DNA of 64,000 bases from Salinisphaera sp. T31B1 (GTDB taxonomy: Bacteria > Pseudomonadota > Gammaproteobacteria > Nevskiales > Salinisphaeraceae), in contig NZ_APNH01000003.1 in assembly GCF_040361275.1 (NCBI RefSeq), positions 310,001 to 374,000 on the forward strand. Reading direction: 5' to 3'. Below, one piece after another: positions 45,986 to 55,140 of the stretch. The notes beneath the pieces are model-generated. The model searched no databases, was not told where the DNA came from, and was given only the letters and a program-made list of their open reading frames with translations. Positions within the stretch are counted from its first letter, which is position 1; every line of letters starts with the position of its first letter. A program made the position numbers and the translations under genes.

Positions 45986-47602
45986 ATGCACGACACCCTC
46001 GACCCGCGACCGACCCCATCGGCCGAGCCCGGCGCTCGGCCGGGCCTGTTGTTCGATAGCGCAAGCCTGAATGACTACCGCGCCGCGATGGAGTCGGCCG
46101 TTGCCACGGCGAGCCAGGCGATGGCCGCCGCCGAGCGCGTGTTCAGCGGCGTCGCCCCACAGAAGCTGGCACCCACGTTCGCCGGGATCGATCTCGATGA
46201 CGGCGGCCAGGGCTTAACGGCTGCACTCGCCGAGCTCGGGCCGCTGTATCTCGACCACGCGGTGTATTTCCACCACCGGCGCTATGTTGCGCACCTGAAC
46301 TGTCCGATCACCACGAGTTCGCTGGCTGCCGAGGCCGTGGCGTCGGCGCTGAACACCTCGATGGATACCTGGGATCAGAGCGGCGGGGCGACGTTCATCG
46401 AGCAGACGCTCATCGCCTGGACGGCCACGCGTGCCGGCCTGGGCGAGCGCGCTGACGGCATCTTCACCAGCGGTGGCACGCAATCCAATCTGATGGCCAT
46501 GCTGCTGGCCCGTGAGCATTGCTGCGCCGCGCGCCATGGCCCCGGTTGGGTACAGCGTCACGGGTTGCCGCCCGAGGCCTCGCGATTCCGAATATTCGCG
46601 TCCGAAGTCGGTCACTTCAGCATTCGCAAGGCAGCCGCACTGCTGGGTCTGGGCCACGAAGCCGTGGTCCCGGTGTCCGTCGACGCCGGCTGGCGGATGG
46701 ATAGCGACGCGCTGGCGGCGGCGATCGACGCCTCACGGGCAGCGGGTGAGTGCCCGATTGCTGTGGTGGCCACCTTCGGCAGTACCGATTTCGGCAGCCT
46801 CGATGATGTCCGCGCGACCGCGGCGATCTGTCGGGCCCATGGGTTATGGTTGCATGTCGATGCCGCCTATGGCGGCGGATTGCTGGTCTCACCGAGCCGA
46901 CGGCATGAATGCCGCGCACTGTCGGAAGCCGACTCGGTCACCGTCGATTACCACAAATCGTTCTTCCAGCCGGTGGCGTGTAGCGCGCTGATCGTGGCCG
47001 ATGGGCGCGGGCTGGCACATGTGACGCACCATTCGGATTATCTCAACCCGCGCGAAGCCGCCGAGGCCGGTACGCCGGATCAGGTGAACAAGAGCCTGCA
47101 GACCACCCGCCGCTTCGATGCGCTCAAGCTCTGGCTGACCCTGCGCGCGGATGGCGCAGACGCGATCGGCCGTGCGTTCGACCAGACCCTGTCGCTGGCG
47201 CGGGCGACTTATCGCCTCATGCTCGCCGAGCCGCGCTTCGAGCTGCTGCATCGGCCCGCGCTCGGCACGATCGTGTTTCGTTTCCGGCCGTGGATGACCG
47301 TGGCCAGCGAACGGCTGGACGCACTCAACGATGCGATCCGCACCGAGTTGGCCCGTCGGGGCGAAGTGATGATAGCCGCCACCCGTGTCTACGGACGCCG
47401 CTATCTGAAATTCACGCTGCTCAACCCGGCCACCGGGCTCGACGACATGGCCGAGATCCTGGCTCTCATCGTCGCGGCCGGCGAGCGCCTGGCCGAGGGC
47501 CTGCACGGGCAGACGCCGGCAGGGACATGCCACTCGCCCGTGCTCGCCCAGCCGCCGCAGTCCACCACGGCGCATGGAGAGGGTGGGCGTCGTCATGGCT
47601 GA
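45986..47602 (+). CDS. PLP-dependent diamine-forming decarboxylase (DesA-like)
   Basis: Group II pyridoxal-phosphate decarboxylase, 538 residues. It has the PLP-contacting HVDAAYGGG block and active-site Lys 324 in VDYHKSFFQP. The HTS-type segment FTSGGTQSNLMAMLLA binds the cofactor phosphate. Relatives act on lysine, ornithine, diaminobutyrate or aromatic amino acids. Being first in an operon with an N-hydroxylase, an acyltransferase and an IucA/IucC-type synthetase, it most likely makes cadaverine or putrescine for a hydroxamate siderophore. It starts after AAGGAG and overlaps the next gene by 8 bases. Confidence 0.88.
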   Translation: MHDTLDPRPTPSAEPGARPGLLFDSASLNDYRAAMESAVATASQAMAAAERVFSGVAPQKLAPTFAGIDLDDGGQGLTAALAELGPLYLDHAVYFHHRRYVAHLNCPITTSSLAAEAVASALNTSMDTWDQSGGATFIEQTLIAWTATRAGLGERADGIFTSGGTQSNLMAMLLAREHCCAARHGPGWVQRHGLPPEASRFRIFASEVGHFSIRKAAALLGLGHEAVVPVSVDAGWRMDSDALAAAIDASRAAGECPIAVVATFGSTDFGSLDDVRATAAICRAHGLWLHVDAAYGGGLLVSPSRRHECRALSEADSVTVDYHKSFFQPVACSALIVADGRGLAHVTHHSDYLNPREAAEAGTPDQVNKSLQTTRRFDALKLWLTLRADGADAIGRAFDQTLSLARATYRLMLAEPRFELLHRPALGTIVFRFRPWMTVASERLDALNDAIRTELARRGEVMIAATRVYGRRYLKFTLLNPATGLDDMAEILALIVAAGERLAEGLHGQTPAGTCHSPVLAQPPQSTTAHGEGGRRHG

Positions 47603-48920
47603 GCCTATCCACGACCTGCTCGGCGTGGGCATCGGCCCGTTCAATCTAGGCCTGGCCTGTCTGGCCGAGCCGCTGGACGATCTGGACACGATCTTCGTCG
47701 ACGAGAACCCCGCTTTCGATTGGCATCCTGGGCTGCTGATCGAAGGCGCGACATTGCAGACCCCGTTTCTGGCCGATCTCGTGACCTTGGCCGACCCGAC
47801 CAGCCCCTACAGCTTTCTCAACTATCTCAAGCAGACGGGGCGGCTGTATGCCTTCTATATTCGGGAAAGTTTTTCCATGCTGCGGGCCGAATACAATCGT
47901 TATTGCCGCTGGGTCTGCGAGCGATTGCCGTCGTTGGTGTTCGATGCCCGTGTGACCGATATCGAATACGACGGCCGCTTCGGCTGCTACCGGGTGCGCG
48001 TCGAACACCCGGTCGGCGGTGGGCGATCACTGTACCGCGCGCGCCGCCTGGTGCTGGGCAGCGGCCCGGCGCGGTCCGTGCCCGAGTGCTGTCGTGGTCT
48101 TGACGGGCCGGTATTTCACGCCGCGGATTATCTGTCCCACCGCGACGCGCTCGCCGAGGTGGAATCGATCACCCTCGTCGGCAGCGGCCAGAGTGCCGCC
48201 GAGATCTTCCACGACCGGTTGAATCTGGCCGGGCCAGACCAGCGTCTGGACTGGTTCACGCGCTCGCCCCGGTTTTTCGCCATGGCCTACGACAAGCTCA
48301 CGCTGGAGCTGACCTCGCCGGAGTACATCGATTATTTCCACGGGCTGGACGAACACTCCCGTCGTCGGCTGCGCGACTCTCACAAGTCCCTCTACAAGGG
48401 CATTTCCGAGGATCTGTCGAACGCCATCTTCGATCGGCTGTATGAAAAGGATGTCCACGGCACCGCCAACGTTGGCCTGCAGGCCAACGCCGAACTGAGT
48501 GCGGCCACGCGTGACCCGGTCAGCGGCTGCTACGAACTGTCGTTCGAGCAGACAGAGCAGCGCCTGCGATTCCGGCATCGCAGCCAGGCGCTGATTCTGG
48601 CAACCGGCTTTGCCCAACGCGTGCCCGACTATCTGCGATCGATCGTGGATCGGATCTGCTGGGACGACCGCGGCCGATTCGCGGTCAGCCGCGATTATCG
48701 GATCGATCATGGCGCGGCGGCCGTGTTCGTTCAGAACGCTGAACTGCACACGCACGGCTTTTCGGCGTCTGATCTGGGCATGGCCTGCTATCGAAACGCC
48801 GTGATCCTGCAGGCCGTGACCGGCGTGGCGCATTACCCGATCGAACGCCGTATCGCCTTTCAGCATTTCGATGCCCATGCACACGTGGCACAACCTGCCA
48901 ACGGTCGCAGCCGCGCCTGA
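47595..48920 (+). CDS. Lysine/ornithine/diamine N-monooxygenase (DesB/IucD/AlcA family)
   Basis: FAD- and NADPH-dependent N-hydroxylase, 441 residues. The N-terminal FAD motif GVGIGPFNLGLACL is at about residues 10-23, with LQTPFLADLVTLADPTSPYSF nearby (given in part here: residues 50-70), an NADPH motif LVGSGQSAAE, and the C-terminal ATGF block (LILATGFAQRVP). It hydroxylates the primary amine of cadaverine, putrescine or lysine before acylation. ATG 47595 is preferred over 47574 because GAGGGTG lies about 9 bases upstream. Overlap with the decarboxylase gene suggests translational coupling. Confidence 0.9.
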   Translation: MAEPIHDLLGVGIGPFNLGLACLAEPLDDLDTIFVDENPAFDWHPGLLIEGATLQTPFLADLVTLADPTSPYSFLNYLKQTGRLYAFYIRESFSMLRAEYNRYCRWVCERLPSLVFDARVTDIEYDGRFGCYRVRVEHPVGGGRSLYRARRLVLGSGPARSVPECCRGLDGPVFHAADYLSHRDALAEVESITLVGSGQSAAEIFHDRLNLAGPDQRLDWFTRSPRFFAMAYDKLTLELTSPEYIDYFHGLDEHSRRRLRDSHKSLYKGISEDLSNAIFDRLYEKDVHGTANVGLQANAELSAATRDPVSGCYELSFEQTEQRLRFRHRSQALILATGFAQRVPDYLRSIVDRICWDDRGRFAVSRDYRIDHGAAAVFVQNAELHTHGFSASDLGMACYRNAVILQAVTGVAHYPIERRIAFQHFDAHAHVAQPANGRSRA

Positions 48921-48955
48921 CTGCGGCAGCCGGTACGTTTCATTTCGGAGTTTCA

Positions 48956-49576
48956 ATGACCGAGACGACCCTGCGTTTTCGCCGCGATGTACCAGCGGTC
49001 GGCGAATTGTGTATCCGTCCGTTGTGTCTCGCCGCACATGCGGCCTGCGTGCATCACTGGCTTGCGAGCGATCACGCGCGTTTCTGGGGCATGCAAAGCC
49101 TGAACGCGGCTGCGGTGGCGTCTTATCTCGCCGATATCGAGACATCGGCCACCCGCGCCGGACTGGTCGGGCTGCACCAGGGCTCGCCCGCGTTTTATAT
49201 CGAGACCTACGACCCGGCCGCCGAGCCACCGCTGGCCCGTGTTCATGAGGCTGCGCGCGGCGATCGCGGCATGCATATCCTGATTGCGCCGCCGTCACGG
49301 CCGATCCACGGCTTCACCTGGGCCGTGTTCGCGCTGACCATGGACTATCTGTTTGCCGATCCCCGCGTCGAGCGTGTGGTCGTGGAGCCGGATATCGCCA
49401 ACCGCGGCATCCATGCGCTCAATCGACGGGCAGGCTTTGTCTACCATCGGCAGATCGAGCTGCCCGACAAGACGGCATGGCTGGCGACCTGTACGCGCGA
49501 GGCCCACGCACGCGCCATGAAGCAACTCGACCCCGCAATGGCACGGCTGGCCGCGCGCCATGAGGCCAGCGCATGA
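48956..49576 (+). CDS. Siderophore N-acyltransferase, GNAT (DesC/AlcB/IucB type)
   Basis: GNAT-fold acyltransferase of 206 residues that would acylate the hydroxylamine made by the preceding enzyme with an acyl group from CoA (succinyl or acetyl). Family markers include the N-terminal IRPLCLAAH, HHWLASDHARFWGM, GMHILIAPPSRPIHGFT and the C-terminal EPDIANRGIHALNRRAGF followed by K-x-A-WLATC. It starts 35 bases after the monooxygenase gene; its stop overlaps the synthetase start by 4 bases (ATGA). Confidence 0.88.
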   Translation: MTETTLRFRRDVPAVGELCIRPLCLAAHAACVHHWLASDHARFWGMQSLNAAAVASYLADIETSATRAGLVGLHQGSPAFYIETYDPAAEPPLARVHEAARGDRGMHILIAPPSRPIHGFTWAVFALTMDYLFADPRVERVVVEPDIANRGIHALNRRAGFVYHRQIELPDKTAWLATCTREAHARAMKQLDPAMARLAARHEASA

Positions 49577-51390
49577 CCGGCCTGGCGCAGACTCCGAGCG
49601 AACGCGCAGTCGACAGGCTCGATGGCCCGAACTGGGCAGCAGCCAACGCCGCGCTGATCGCCAAGACGCTGTCGGAATTCGCCCACGAACGGCTGATCGT
49701 ACCCGTACCCGACAGCCACGAAGAGTGTCTCGACGACAACCGATCGCACGCCTGGCGAGTCGTGGCCGACGACCCGGCCGTGGTCTACCGGTTCGTGGCG
49801 CGACGCTTCTGGCTGGACCATTGGCATATCGAGCCGGCCACCATCGGCAAGGTGGTCGCCGGCGCACCCGCGCCGCTGGACGCGGCAGCACTGTTCATCG
49901 AATGCCGGGCACAGTTGGGGCTGTCCGAGACGGTGCTGGCGCTGTATCTGGAAGAGATCGCCAGCACGCTGTATTCAGCCTGCTACAAGCGCCGCGCCGG
50001 GCCGCTCGCGGCCGCGGCGTTCGTGGATGCGGACTTCCAGCAAATCGAGGCCGCGATGACCGAGGGCCATCCGGCGTTCGTGGCCAACAATGGCCGTATC
50101 GGCTTCGACAGCATGGACTATCGCGCCTATGCCCCCGAAGCGGCTGCGCCGATCCGGCTGATCTGGATTGCGGTACACACCAGCCGTGCGGCGTTCTCGG
50201 TCGGGGCCGGACGCACGGTCGAGAGCCATCTCGACAGCGAGCTCGATGCCGAGACACGGGCCGAGTTCCGCCGCCGCCTGGTCGAGGCGAACCTGGCGCC
50301 AGACGATTACCACTTCATGCCGGTGCATCCCTGGCAATGGCACAACAAGCTGGTGTTCGCCTTTGCCGGCGAGATCGCGAGCCGGTATCTGGTGTATCTG
50401 GGCTTTGCCCCGGACGGCTATCAGGCCCAGCAATCGATCCGCACGCTGTTCAATCGCGATACGCCGACGCGCTGCTACGTGAAGATGAGCCTGTCGATTC
50501 TCAACATGGGCTTCACCCGCGGCTTGTCGCCGTACTACATGGCGGGTACGCCGGCGATCTGCGACTGGGTGGACGGTCTCGTGCGTGGCGATGCCTATCT
50601 GTGCCAAACCGGCTTTTCGATCCTGCGGGAAGTCGCGGCCATCGGCTACCGGCATCCGCTGTTCGAGGCCGCCGCCGCCCGCACCGACGGCGCCAACAAG
50701 ATGCTGTCCGCGCTCTGGCGCGAGTCGCCGCTGGCTGGCCTGGGCAAGGGCGAGCGCCTGATGACCATGGCCGCGCTGCTGCATAGCGACTACGACGGCC
50801 GATCGGTGGTCGGTGCGCTCATCGACGCATCGGGCCGCTCGATCGACGACTGGCTGTCGGCCTATCTCGACGCCTATCTGCGCCCGATCCTGCATTGTTT
50901 CTATGCGCACGAGCTGGTGTTCATGCCGCACGGGGAGAACCTCATCCTCGTGCTCGACGCTCACGTGCCCGTACGGGCGATCATGAAGGACATCGCCGAG
51001 GAGATCGCGGTCATGAACCCGGCGGCGGATCTGCCGCCCGAAGTGGCGCGCATCGCGGTCGAGGTGCCCGAAGAGCTGAAGATACTGAGTCTGTTCACCG
51101 ATCTGTTCGATCTGATCTTCCGATATCTGGCCGCGATCCTGGCAATCGAGCGCGATTATCCGCAGAACGCTTTCTGGCAACGGGTCGCCGATTGTGTCCA
51201 TGCCTACCAGGCGGCGCATCCGCAATACGCCGACCGTTTTGCACGCTACGATCTGTTCGCCGAGGATTTCGCTCGCTCCTGTGTGAACCGGCTGCAACTG
51301 CGCGACAACCGTCAGATGATCGACCTGTCCGATCCGGCCGGTCATCTTCAGCTGGCCGGACGTCTGATCAACCCGATCGCCGGGCGCTGA
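49573..51390 (+). CDS. NRPS-independent siderophore synthetase (DesD/AlcC-like, IucA/IucC family)
   Basis: ATP-dependent synthetase (605 residues) that condenses N-hydroxy-N-acyl diamines into linear or macrocyclic hydroxamates. The ATP site is visible as HPAFVANNGRIGF (H..K/N..R type) and the substrate block HFMPVHPWQWHNKL; KMSLSILNMGFTRGLSPYYM (20 residues) matches the DesD/AlcC group rather than aerobactin-type IucA. The ferric reductase-like FhuF domain extends in the C-terminal part (HELVFMPHGENLILVLD). It completes a decarboxylase-hydroxylase-acyltransferase-synthetase set. The product could be bisucaberin, putrebactin, alcaligin or desferrioxamine type; the sequence does not decide. 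Confidence 0.92.
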   Translation: MTGLAQTPSERAVDRLDGPNWAAANAALIAKTLSEFAHERLIVPVPDSHEECLDDNRSHAWRVVADDPAVVYRFVARRFWLDHWHIEPATIGKVVAGAPAPLDAAALFIECRAQLGLSETVLALYLEEIASTLYSACYKRRAGPLAAAAFVDADFQQIEAAMTEGHPAFVANNGRIGFDSMDYRAYAPEAAAPIRLIWIAVHTSRAAFSVGAGRTVESHLDSELDAETRAEFRRRLVEANLAPDDYHFMPVHPWQWHNKLVFAFAGEIASRYLVYLGFAPDGYQAQQSIRTLFNRDTPTRCYVKMSLSILNMGFTRGLSPYYMAGTPAICDWVDGLVRGDAYLCQTGFSILREVAAIGYRHPLFEAAAARTDGANKMLSALWRESPLAGLGKGERLMTMAALLHSDYDGRSVVGALIDASGRSIDDWLSAYLDAYLRPILHCFYAHELVFMPHGENLILVLDAHVPVRAIMKDIAEEIAVMNPAADLPPEVARIAVEVPEELKILSLFTDLFDLIFRYLAAILAIERDYPQNAFWQRVADCVHAYQAAHPQYADRFARYDLFAEDFARSCVNRLQLRDNRQMIDLSDPAGHLQLAGRLINPIAGR

Positions 51391-51597
51391 GTCGGCTCAG
51401 CCAGGCCGGTCGTGCCGGGCTCGGTGCGGGGCAGTGCGCCGCGGCGCCGCCCGCTTGTCTTGTTGGAGCGCGCGGCCCATACGGTTAAGCTTTAGCGTTG
51501 TTCGCGCGGCGACGGGCTGCCCCGGTGCCGGTCGAATCCGCAGTCTGCCCATTGAAAATGTGCACACGCCGGTCGGTCGGCGTCAGGATGAAAGCTC

Positions 51598-52779
51598 ATG
51601 ACACAGCAAGGCCTCGAATATCGTCTGCGCCAGCAATCGCTGGTCTCCGAACTCGGCCTGTATGCCCTCAATAACCGCGACTTCGCCGATCTGGCCCAAC
51701 AGGCGACGCGGATCGCCGCCGAAGGCGTCTGTTCGGGCATGGCCAAGGTATTGCGCTATCGACCGGACAAGCACGATTTTCTGGTCTTTGCCGGTGTGGG
51801 CTGGCGCCAGGGCGTGGTCGGCCATGCCACGGTGGGGGCCGCGCTGGATTCGCCGGCTGGATATGCACTGCAAACCGGCGAGCCGGTGATCAGCAACCAT
51901 CTGGACGACGAGACACGTTTTCGTACCCCGGATCTGCTCGCCGAACACGGCGTGACGCGTGCCATCAACGTGGTCATTCAGGCCACCGGCGAGCCGTTCG
52001 GTGTACTCGAAGCCGACGCGCCATCCGACGGAACCTTCGACAAAGACGACGTCGACTTCCTGCAATCGCTGGCGCATGTGCTTGCCTCCGGCATCGAGCG
52101 TGGCCGCGTGGAAGTCGAACTCGAGACCGCCCTCCAGGAGAAAGACCAGCTCATCGGCGAGAAGGAAACACTGCTCGACGAGCTCAATCATCGGGTCAAG
52201 AACAACCTGCAGGTGGTCAGCAATCTGCTCGCCATGGAAATCTCGCGCCTCGACGACGTCGAAGCCAAGGCCCGATTCCGTTCCGTGGGTAACCGTGTAG
52301 CCACGCTCGGTCGGATCTACAACCACCTTTATCAGGCCGGCGAAGCGCGTGATATCGAGTTCGGTGGCTATCTGCGCGAACTGTGCGCCAATCTGGATAT
52401 CTTTTATCGCAACGACGACCAGCCGGTGCGCGTGTATGCGGAAGTCGAACCGGTGTTCGTCGATCTCGACCGTGCCATCCCGCTGGCACTCATGATCAAC
52501 GAGCTCATTGCCAACAGCGCCCGGCACGCATTCCCCGCGCATCGACAGGGCAAGGTTCAGGTCACGCTCGCCAGCGCCGGCGACGATATCGTGGTGACCG
52601 TCGCCGACCGCGGGCAGGGGATCGGCCACGATACGGCGCCCGGGGTTGGCCGCGAACTCGTCGATACGCTGGCCGAACAGCTGGGCGCGCGTATCGAAGT
52701 CCGCGAGACGGCCGGCACCACATTCGTCATTCGAATTTCCGAACAGGCATTGCAGGCCGAGGCGAGAAAGACGGCCTGA
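51598..52779 (+). CDS. GAF-HisKA_2 sensor histidine kinase
   Basis: Soluble sensor kinase of 393 residues with no membrane segment. A GAF domain covers about residues 20-165 (AEGVCSGMAKVLRYR, GYALQTGEPVISNHL, PFGVLEADAPS). A short coiled-coil leads to the HisKA_2 phosphoacceptor block LLDELNHRVKNNLQV with H198, and a HATPase domain follows (LMINELIANSARHAFP, DRGQGIGHD). HisKA_2/HWE kinases often signal to general stress or motility outputs. There is no response regulator next to it, so it is an orphan here; the ligand is unknown. Confidence 0.9.
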   Translation: MTQQGLEYRLRQQSLVSELGLYALNNRDFADLAQQATRIAAEGVCSGMAKVLRYRPDKHDFLVFAGVGWRQGVVGHATVGAALDSPAGYALQTGEPVISNHLDDETRFRTPDLLAEHGVTRAINVVIQATGEPFGVLEADAPSDGTFDKDDVDFLQSLAHVLASGIERGRVEVELETALQEKDQLIGEKETLLDELNHRVKNNLQVVSNLLAMEISRLDDVEAKARFRSVGNRVATLGRIYNHLYQAGEARDIEFGGYLRELCANLDIFYRNDDQPVRVYAEVEPVFVDLDRAIPLALMINELIANSARHAFPAHRQGKVQVTLASAGDDIVVTVADRGQGIGHDTAPGVGRELVDTLAEQLGARIEVRETAGTTFVIRISEQALQAEARKTA

Positions 52780-53137
52780 GAGGGGACGCTGCACGGCGCC
52801 AGCGCGCGTTGCCGCGCTACGCGGTACGGCGTGTAGGCCGTCGTGGATCGCCCGAACCTCATTCTGTTGCGCCGTAGCGCGGGTCAAAGACCAACGGGCA
52901 GCGTCACGCCTGACGCGCGCGGCGGAATTATGACGTCCGACGAGAGTCTAAGTCCAGGTTACCGGCATCGGGCGCGCGAACAGAAACCGCCGCAGTCGCC
53001 ACCGCTGAACGGTCGATCCCGGTGCAGATCACGGGCTCTTTCGCATTCGGGGCAGCGCGTGTAACGATCGTTTCGAGTTCGTCCACCGCAGGCCTCGCCT
53101 GTCTGTGATACACGATGGATAGCGAGGAAGGCGTGCG
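52780..53137. other. Intergenic region, kinase / sulfotransferase
   Basis: 358 bases with short out-of-register readings only, none with family resemblance. GAGGAAGG at its right end is the ribosome-binding site of the sulfotransferase. No RNA gene, operator or terminator was recognised. Confidence 0.6.
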
Positions 53138-54079
53138 ATGAAGTATCTCTTCGTGGTGGGCTGCCCGCGTAGCGGCACGACCTGGCTGCAGATGTTGCTC
53201 GCCCAGCATCCGGCGATCGCCACGGCACAGGAAACCCATTTGTTCAACGGCTATCTGTCGGAGCTGCGTACGCTGTGGGCACGCCATGCCGACGATCCAC
53301 GCGGTATCGGCCTGCAGGCGGTCTACACCGAGTCGGCTTTCGATGCGCTGTGTGCCGATATCGCCGCACGCGCACTCGACCAGATTGCCGGAATGCGTCC
53401 TGAAGCCCAATGCGTACTCGAGAAAACGCCGGCGCATGTACGCCATGTAGGGACCATCGCACAGCTGCTGCCGGGTGCGTACTTCGTTCACCTCGTACGC
53501 GATCCACGCGCGGTCACTGCTTCGCTGACCACGGTGGGCCGCTCGTGGGGCGCCCACTGGGCCGCGCCCGACTGTGCCGAGAACGCTCGACGATGGGTGG
53601 CCGATGTGGCTGCCGGCCGCGCGATTGCCGGACTGACCGACCGGTGTCTGGAACTGCGCTACGAGGATCTCGCCGGCGCCGACGGCCCACAGGCGCTGGG
53701 CCGTATCGTTGATTGGCTCGGGCTCGACCGACCGCCTGGGTTCGAGGCCGACGCATTCGACCGGTGCCGGATCGACCGGCTGCGGGAGGGCAGCGCCGAC
53801 GTACGTGCACCCCAGGTGATCGCCAACGATCCCGCAGGCTTCTATGGCCCGGGCGCGTCGACCGACGCGGCCAGTCGTCTGACACGGCGCGAACTGCGAT
53901 CGGTGGAATATATCTGTGGCCCGCTCATGGACGCCCTCGGCTATACGCGCTCCAGCGGAGTGAGCCCCCGCAAGCCGGCGACGCTGCGTCTACAGCGTTA
54001 TGTCGACGGTCTGGAATGGCGTCTCCAGCATTGGCAGAAGCGGCTTTTCCGATCTTTGCGCCATCGCATACGTCACTAA
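53138..54079 (+). CDS. Sulfotransferase-family protein
   Basis: PAPS-dependent sulfotransferase-fold protein, 313 residues. The 5'-phosphosulfate loop is VVGCPRSGTTWLQMLL at residues 6-21, and the 3'-phosphate block is VHLVRDPRAVTASL (R-D-P-R-x2-x2-S). A basic C-terminal stretch (RLQRYVDGLEWRLQHW) follows. Such enzymes sulfate sugars, lipids or proteins; the acceptor is unknown. It is convergent with the PEP-CTERM gene, which suggests, but does not show, a surface-polysaccharide context. Confidence 0.85.
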   Translation: MKYLFVVGCPRSGTTWLQMLLAQHPAIATAQETHLFNGYLSELRTLWARHADDPRGIGLQAVYTESAFDALCADIAARALDQIAGMRPEAQCVLEKTPAHVRHVGTIAQLLPGAYFVHLVRDPRAVTASLTTVGRSWGAHWAAPDCAENARRWVADVAAGRAIAGLTDRCLELRYEDLAGADGPQALGRIVDWLGLDRPPGFEADAFDRCRIDRLREGSADVRAPQVIANDPAGFYGPGASTDAASRLTRRELRSVEYICGPLMDALGYTRSSGVSPRKPATLRLQRYVDGLEWRLQHWQKRLFRSLRHRIRH

Positions 54080-54163
54080 TCGGCCGTTCGTCGTCGCCGT
54101 GTCCCTGCGTGTACAGGTATTGGCCGCACAGGGCGGGTTGTATGGCCAAGCCGTGGCGAAAGA

Positions 54164-54192
54164 GCGGTTCCAGCCGTGCTGGGCGGAACCGC
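54164..54192. terminator. Hairpin between convergent sulfotransferase and PEP-CTERM genes
   Basis: GCGGTTCC / GGAACCGC 8-bp stem with an inner AGC/GCT pairing, midway between two gene ends. Possible bidirectional terminator, although no T-run follows. Confidence 0.4.
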
Positions 54193-54243
54193 CCGACGCC
54201 ATCTGATTTCACGATTCCGGCTGGCCAGCACGCCGGTCGAAGG

Positions 54244-55140
54244 TCATGCCAGATGCCGGCGCCGTTTCATTGCGAGCCGAATCGCCACCAGCCCCGCGCC
54301 GAACAGTATGAAGCCGGACGGTTCGGGCACGCCGGTCGACGGCGGTTCCGGATTGGTCACCGAGCCGCCCCCGGAACCAATGCCGACCGCGTTGCCGTTC
54401 GAGTTGGTGAACAGGGTCGTCAGCCCGCCAAGGCCGCCGGTCCACGTACCGTGGAACGGGCCGGCGCTCAGATCGCTGTTGGTCAGCCCCGGGAACGCGG
54501 ATTGGCCGTCCGCAGTCAGGAACAAGCCCTGATCCTGGAAGGTGTTGAAGGTAAGACCCGGTAGCAGGGTGCCGAGCCAGCCGTATTGGCCGCCGGTATC
54601 TTCGGCCAAGCTGTGCAGGGCACCGCCGTTGCCCAGGAAGTTGTCGAGAACTGTTGCGTTGGTGTTCACCACCGCCAGTTCGTCGGTCGAAATGCCTCCA
54701 GTGACGTTGCTACTGCCGGAATCGATCTGGATGATGCCGGTGTTATTGATGTTATAGGTGCCGGTGCCGTCGAAAAACGCGGCGATGTCTATCGCGCCGT
54801 TTATGTTCACCCAGTTCCATCCCATACCTGACAGCCCCGACAGGCTGAAAGATGAGAAGGCCGCGTTATAGGCCTGGGTCGATTGATTGCTACCCAGATT
54901 GACTACCGTCATCTGGCTGTTGGTCACGCCCGGTGCCAGAGTTTCCAGCACGCGCTGCATGTAAAGCCAGCCGTCCTGATTCGCCGTGCCGTCGCTGAAG
55001 CCGTGATCGTCCGCGTCGGTCAGGTCGAGAATGAAAGGGCCGGCGATGGCCGATTGCGATAGCGCCGCGGCAGCGATGCCCGTGAGAAGAAGCCCTGCCA
55101 GATATCTTTTTCTGAGCGACTCGAATTTGAGACTGGTCAT
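54244..55140 (-). CDS. PEP-CTERM-sorted exported protein
   Basis: Exported protein of 298 residues. It has an N-terminal signal peptide (RKRYLAGLLLTGIAAAALS, cleaved near AIAG), a low-charge body rich in G, N, S, T (e.g. GTYNINNTGIIQIDSG), and a C-terminal PEP-CTERM signal: VPEPSG, a hydrophobic segment FILFGAGLVAIRLAM, then KRRRHLA. This signal is processed by exosortase (EpsH-type) and such proteins usually accompany exopolysaccharide systems. No exosortase gene is in the window. The body resembles no domain I recognise. It is preceded by an unusually long, AT-richer gap. Confidence 0.87.
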   Translation of the reverse strand: MTSLKFESLRKRYLAGLLLTGIAAAALSQSAIAGPFILDLTDADDHGFSDGTANQDGWLYMQRVLETLAPGVTNSQMTVVNLGSNQSTQAYNAAFSSFSLSGLSGMGWNWVNINGAIDIAAFFDGTGTYNINNTGIIQIDSGSSNVTGGISTDELAVVNTNATVLDNFLGNGGALHSLAEDTGGQYGWLGTLLPGLTFNTFQDQGLFLTADGQSAFPGLTNSDLSAGPFHGTWTGGLGGLTTLFTNSNGNAVGIGSGGGSVTNPEPPSTGVPEPSGFILFGAGLVAIRLAMKRRRHLA

